Below, in pieces: positions 5,536 through 7,209 of a DNA stretch of 7,209 bases; position 1 is the stretch's first letter; each line of letters begins with the position of its first letter. This DNA is from Syntrophales bacterium (GTDB lineage Bacteria; Desulfobacterota; Syntrophia; Syntrophales; UBA2192): positions 1-7,209 of the forward strand of contig JALOPC010000168.1 of the NCBI GenBank assembly GCA_025454095.1. The letters are read 5' to 3'. The notes below the pieces were generated by a model. That model searched no databases and had not been told where the DNA came from. It saw nothing but the letters and a program-made list of their open reading frames with translations. A program made the position numbers and the translations under genes.

Positions 5536-6828
5536 ATGAGAACCGATTTCAGACTCGTCATAACGATCACGCTGGCGGGTGCGGCGTTGTTTTTGGCCGC
5601 CGATCCCGCCCGCGCGGGCTGGCAGATCGAGTACAGCGACCGGATGGTCGGCGCGATACGCCAGTGGGGTTATTCGCAGTCAAAGCGCGTCGGCTACTAT
5701 GCGACCCGGGCGGCCTGCGAGGATGCACTACGCCGGGGGGTGACTCAGTCAGGCGACCCAAACCTGGCGCGGCATGCCAAATGCGTCGGGTTCGATGACG
5801 TCGTCGCCAAGCCGAAACCGGCGCCCGCACCCGCGAAGCCCGCGCAGGGGCCCGGCACGGCGCAGGGACCCGATAAAGAGACGGAGCGCCTCATTCAGGA
5901 GCAGGAGCGGCAGAAGGCCCTCGAGCGGAAAAAGGCGGCCCTCCTGGCCGGCCTGAAGGGGGTGTCCCCCGGAAGTCCGGGAACGCTTGTGCTCAAGCCG
6001 GTGCCCGATCCGAAGCCGCCGGCCTCGCCCCCCGTCAAGCCCATCGACCCGGAGCAGATCAACAGGAGGATCGCGGAGCTTCAGCGCGAGATCTCGGGCA
6101 TCCAGACCCTTCTGAGGGGCTACTCCAGGACGCTGCACGGCACCCGGTCGGAATTCGAAACATGGGAGCAGACGGTCGACGAGTCCTACAACGAAGTCCT
6201 CGATTCCTCCAAGGAGTACCTGGCGCAGATGTTCCTGAGCTACAACTTGCTCGGCGCGCTGGAGCGAAGCGTCCAGAAATCGGTCTATACGAAGGTGGCC
6301 GCATTCCTCGGCAGCGACGATCCGGCCGTGAAAAAATGGCTCGTTCAGCAGGTCAGGGGAGACACGACGCAGCTGGCGCGGCTGAAGAAGGTCGTCGACG
6401 TGGGAGTCCTCTCGGGAGACTTCGCATCCCTGCTGGCCGGCGGCCAGGAAGAGACCAAGCGGAATCTCGATGCGCTCCTGTTCGTGAACAGCCTGATGGA
6501 GACCGGGAACATCGTGAAATACGAAAAAATGCTGGAGAAATCGAACCTCTTCAAGGAATTGCCCGGCGGTTATTTTGCCCAGGCGAGGATGATCGGGGAG
6601 ACCTATGCCAACCTGTCCGCCATCGCCCACGGCTGGTACTCGATCCGCAAGCTCACGGACGACGTGTCCCGGTACGACCGGGAGATTCAATCCCTCTCCT
6701 TCCGCATGAAACAGGCCATGAAAGAGACGGAGTGCCTGAAACGCTGCCTGCAGGACCCGGCGGAGCGATGCATGGACCGCTGCGCGGGCAAGACGAGGCT
6801 GAGCACGCCCCCGCCCCTTCCCCGGTAA
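5536..6828 (+). CDS. Exported helical protein with Pro-rich linkers and C-terminal twin CX3C motif, unknown function
   Basis: A 430-residue protein starting at ATG 5536 with SD GGGAGGTG at 5523-5530. Residues 1-27 are a signal peptide ending in ARA, with cleavage expected before G28-W29. The N-terminal module (28-90) has W29, Y54-Y55 and two cysteines, C61 and C83, likely a disulfide. A Pro/Ala-rich linker (92-112), a charged helix (113-142), a second Pro-rich linker (154-173) and a long mostly helical region (174-400) follow; 174-200 has coiled-coil character. The end carries C400-x3-C404-x7-C412-x3-C416, which could lock two helices with two disulfides, then a Pro-rich tail. I do not recognise a family. 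Export, paired cysteines and co-direction with the TPR-PDZ gene 45 bases upstream suggest that the two work together in the periplasm or at the envelope. Confidence 0.8.
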   Translation: MRTDFRLVITITLAGAALFLAADPARAGWQIEYSDRMVGAIRQWGYSQSKRVGYYATRAACEDALRRGVTQSGDPNLARHAKCVGFDDVVAKPKPAPAPAKPAQGPGTAQGPDKETERLIQEQERQKALERKKAALLAGLKGVSPGSPGTLVLKPVPDPKPPASPPVKPIDPEQINRRIAELQREISGIQTLLRGYSRTLHGTRSEFETWEQTVDESYNEVLDSSKEYLAQMFLSYNLLGALERSVQKSVYTKVAAFLGSDDPAVKKWLVQQVRGDTTQLARLKKVVDVGVLSGDFASLLAGGQEETKRNLDALLFVNSLMETGNIVKYEKMLEKSNLFKELPGGYFAQARMIGETYANLSAIAHGWYSIRKLTDDVSRYDREIQSLSFRMKQAMKETECLKRCLQDPAERCMDRCAGKTRLSTPPPLPR

Positions 6829-6830
6829 TA

Positions 6831-6869
6831 TTTCGTTTCCTTGCCGTCGGATTTGTAATAGGGTAAACG
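6831..6869 (+). promoter_or_regulatory. Weak sigma-70-like promoter candidate before the cupin gene
   Basis: This stretch is clearly richer in A and T than its surroundings. TTGCCG (6841-6846) with TAAACG 17 bases on (6864-6869) is one possible -35/-10 pair; TTTCGT (6831-6836) with TAATAG (6856-6861) is another, with a long spacer. Both match consensus poorly. Confidence 0.25.
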
Positions 6870-6922
6870 CAACCCACGAGGCCGGGCCCCATCATGGATG
6901 CCCGCGCCGCGGAGAGCGTCGC

Positions 6923-7209
6923 ATGCAGATGACGGGCATTCCTTTCGGGACGACGGACTGGTCGTCTGTGGAGGCCACGGAACACAAGGGCGAGACGGGG
7001 GTCGCCCTGTGGCGCACGCGCCACTTCGGGGGCATCCGCGTGCGCCTCGTCGAGTACTCGCCGGGCTACCTGGCCGATCACTGGTGCAGCAAGGGCCATA
7101 TCCTGCTGTGCCTCGAGGGGGAGCTGCACACGGAGCTGGCCGACGGTCGGACGTTCGTCCTCACCCCCGGCATGAGCTACCAGGTGGCCGACAACGCCGA
7201 GCCGCACCG
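6923..7209 (+). CDS. DHCW-motif cupin-fold protein (3' end missing)
   Basis: ATG 6923 follows GGAGAG (6911-6916) at a 6-base spacing. The frame is open to the window end, giving 95 codons. The opening IPFGTTDWSSVEATEHKGET (6-25), then TRHFGGIRVRLVEYSPGY (32-49) and ADHWCSKGHILLCLEGEL (51-68), is the signature of the small proteins annotated as DHCW-motif cupin fold. H53 and H59 lie in the first cupin motif and E65-G66 closes it; FVLTPGMSYQVADN (78-91) is the second, with H95 near the truncated end. Family members are about 110 residues, so only a short tail is probably missing. Metal binding by the His residues is expected from the fold, but no reaction is established. A second in-frame ATG at 6929 is a possible start. 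It sits 94 bases after the previous gene and may have its own promoter. Confidence 0.88.
   Translation, partial: MQMTGIPFGTTDWSSVEATEHKGETGVALWRTRHFGGIRVRLVEYSPGYLADHWCSKGHILLCLEGELHTELADGRTFVLTPGMSYQVADNAEPH

Noticed and set aside
5749..6690. 313-codon minus-strand open frame
   Set aside because: It is antisense to the exported twin-CX3C protein, whose signal peptide, SD and domain order are convincing; the antisense frame shows no motif.

Overview
The window holds one gene-dense stretch from a high-GC anaerobe. All nine genes I can support lie on the + strand, and I see no RNA gene, CRISPR array, insertion sequence or origin. A flavoredoxin-type flavin reductase, a radical SAM/SPASM protein, a solitary PAS protein and a sigma-54-like promoter fit a Desulfobacterota (former Deltaproteobacteria, for example Syntrophobacterales-like) genome. 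That assignment is inference from gene content; no marker gene is present.

Bases 1-1332 are the 3' part of a radical SAM protein. Its SPASM-type Cys region is fused to a class I SAM-dependent methyltransferase. Next come a small three-zinc-ribbon protein (1391-1912) and a MaoC-like hotdog protein that lacks the family's catalytic Asp/His pair (2019-2426). A PaaI-type hotdog thioesterase follows, but it is broken by an internal deletion and frameshift (2506-2938). Then come a flavoredoxin-family flavin reductase (3004-3585) and a single-domain PAS protein (3623-4069). Gaps are 37-106 bases and most starts have a clear Shine-Dalgarno (SD) site, so this could be one loose co-directional transcription unit. 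The products do not form an obvious single pathway; acyl-CoA or aromatic-acid metabolism plus redox handling is the most one can infer.

A 278-base gap (4070-4347) divides the window. It holds a GC-rich hairpin and then a good match to a -24/-12 (sigma-54) promoter. Downstream is a probable two-gene operon for exported proteins of unknown function: a TPR-plus-PDZ protein (4348-5490) and, 45 bases later, a protein with a signal peptide, proline-rich linkers, helical segments and a C-terminal twin CX3C motif (5536-6828). This pair is the best candidate here for an undescribed system, probably a periplasmic one. The window ends inside a DHCW-motif cupin-fold gene (6923 onward), preceded by an AT-richer gap that may carry its promoter.

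The main annotation trap is at 2506-3585. The frameshift destroys the thioesterase stop codon and leaves one open frame running into the flavin reductase, which looks like a 359-residue fusion protein but almost certainly is not one.
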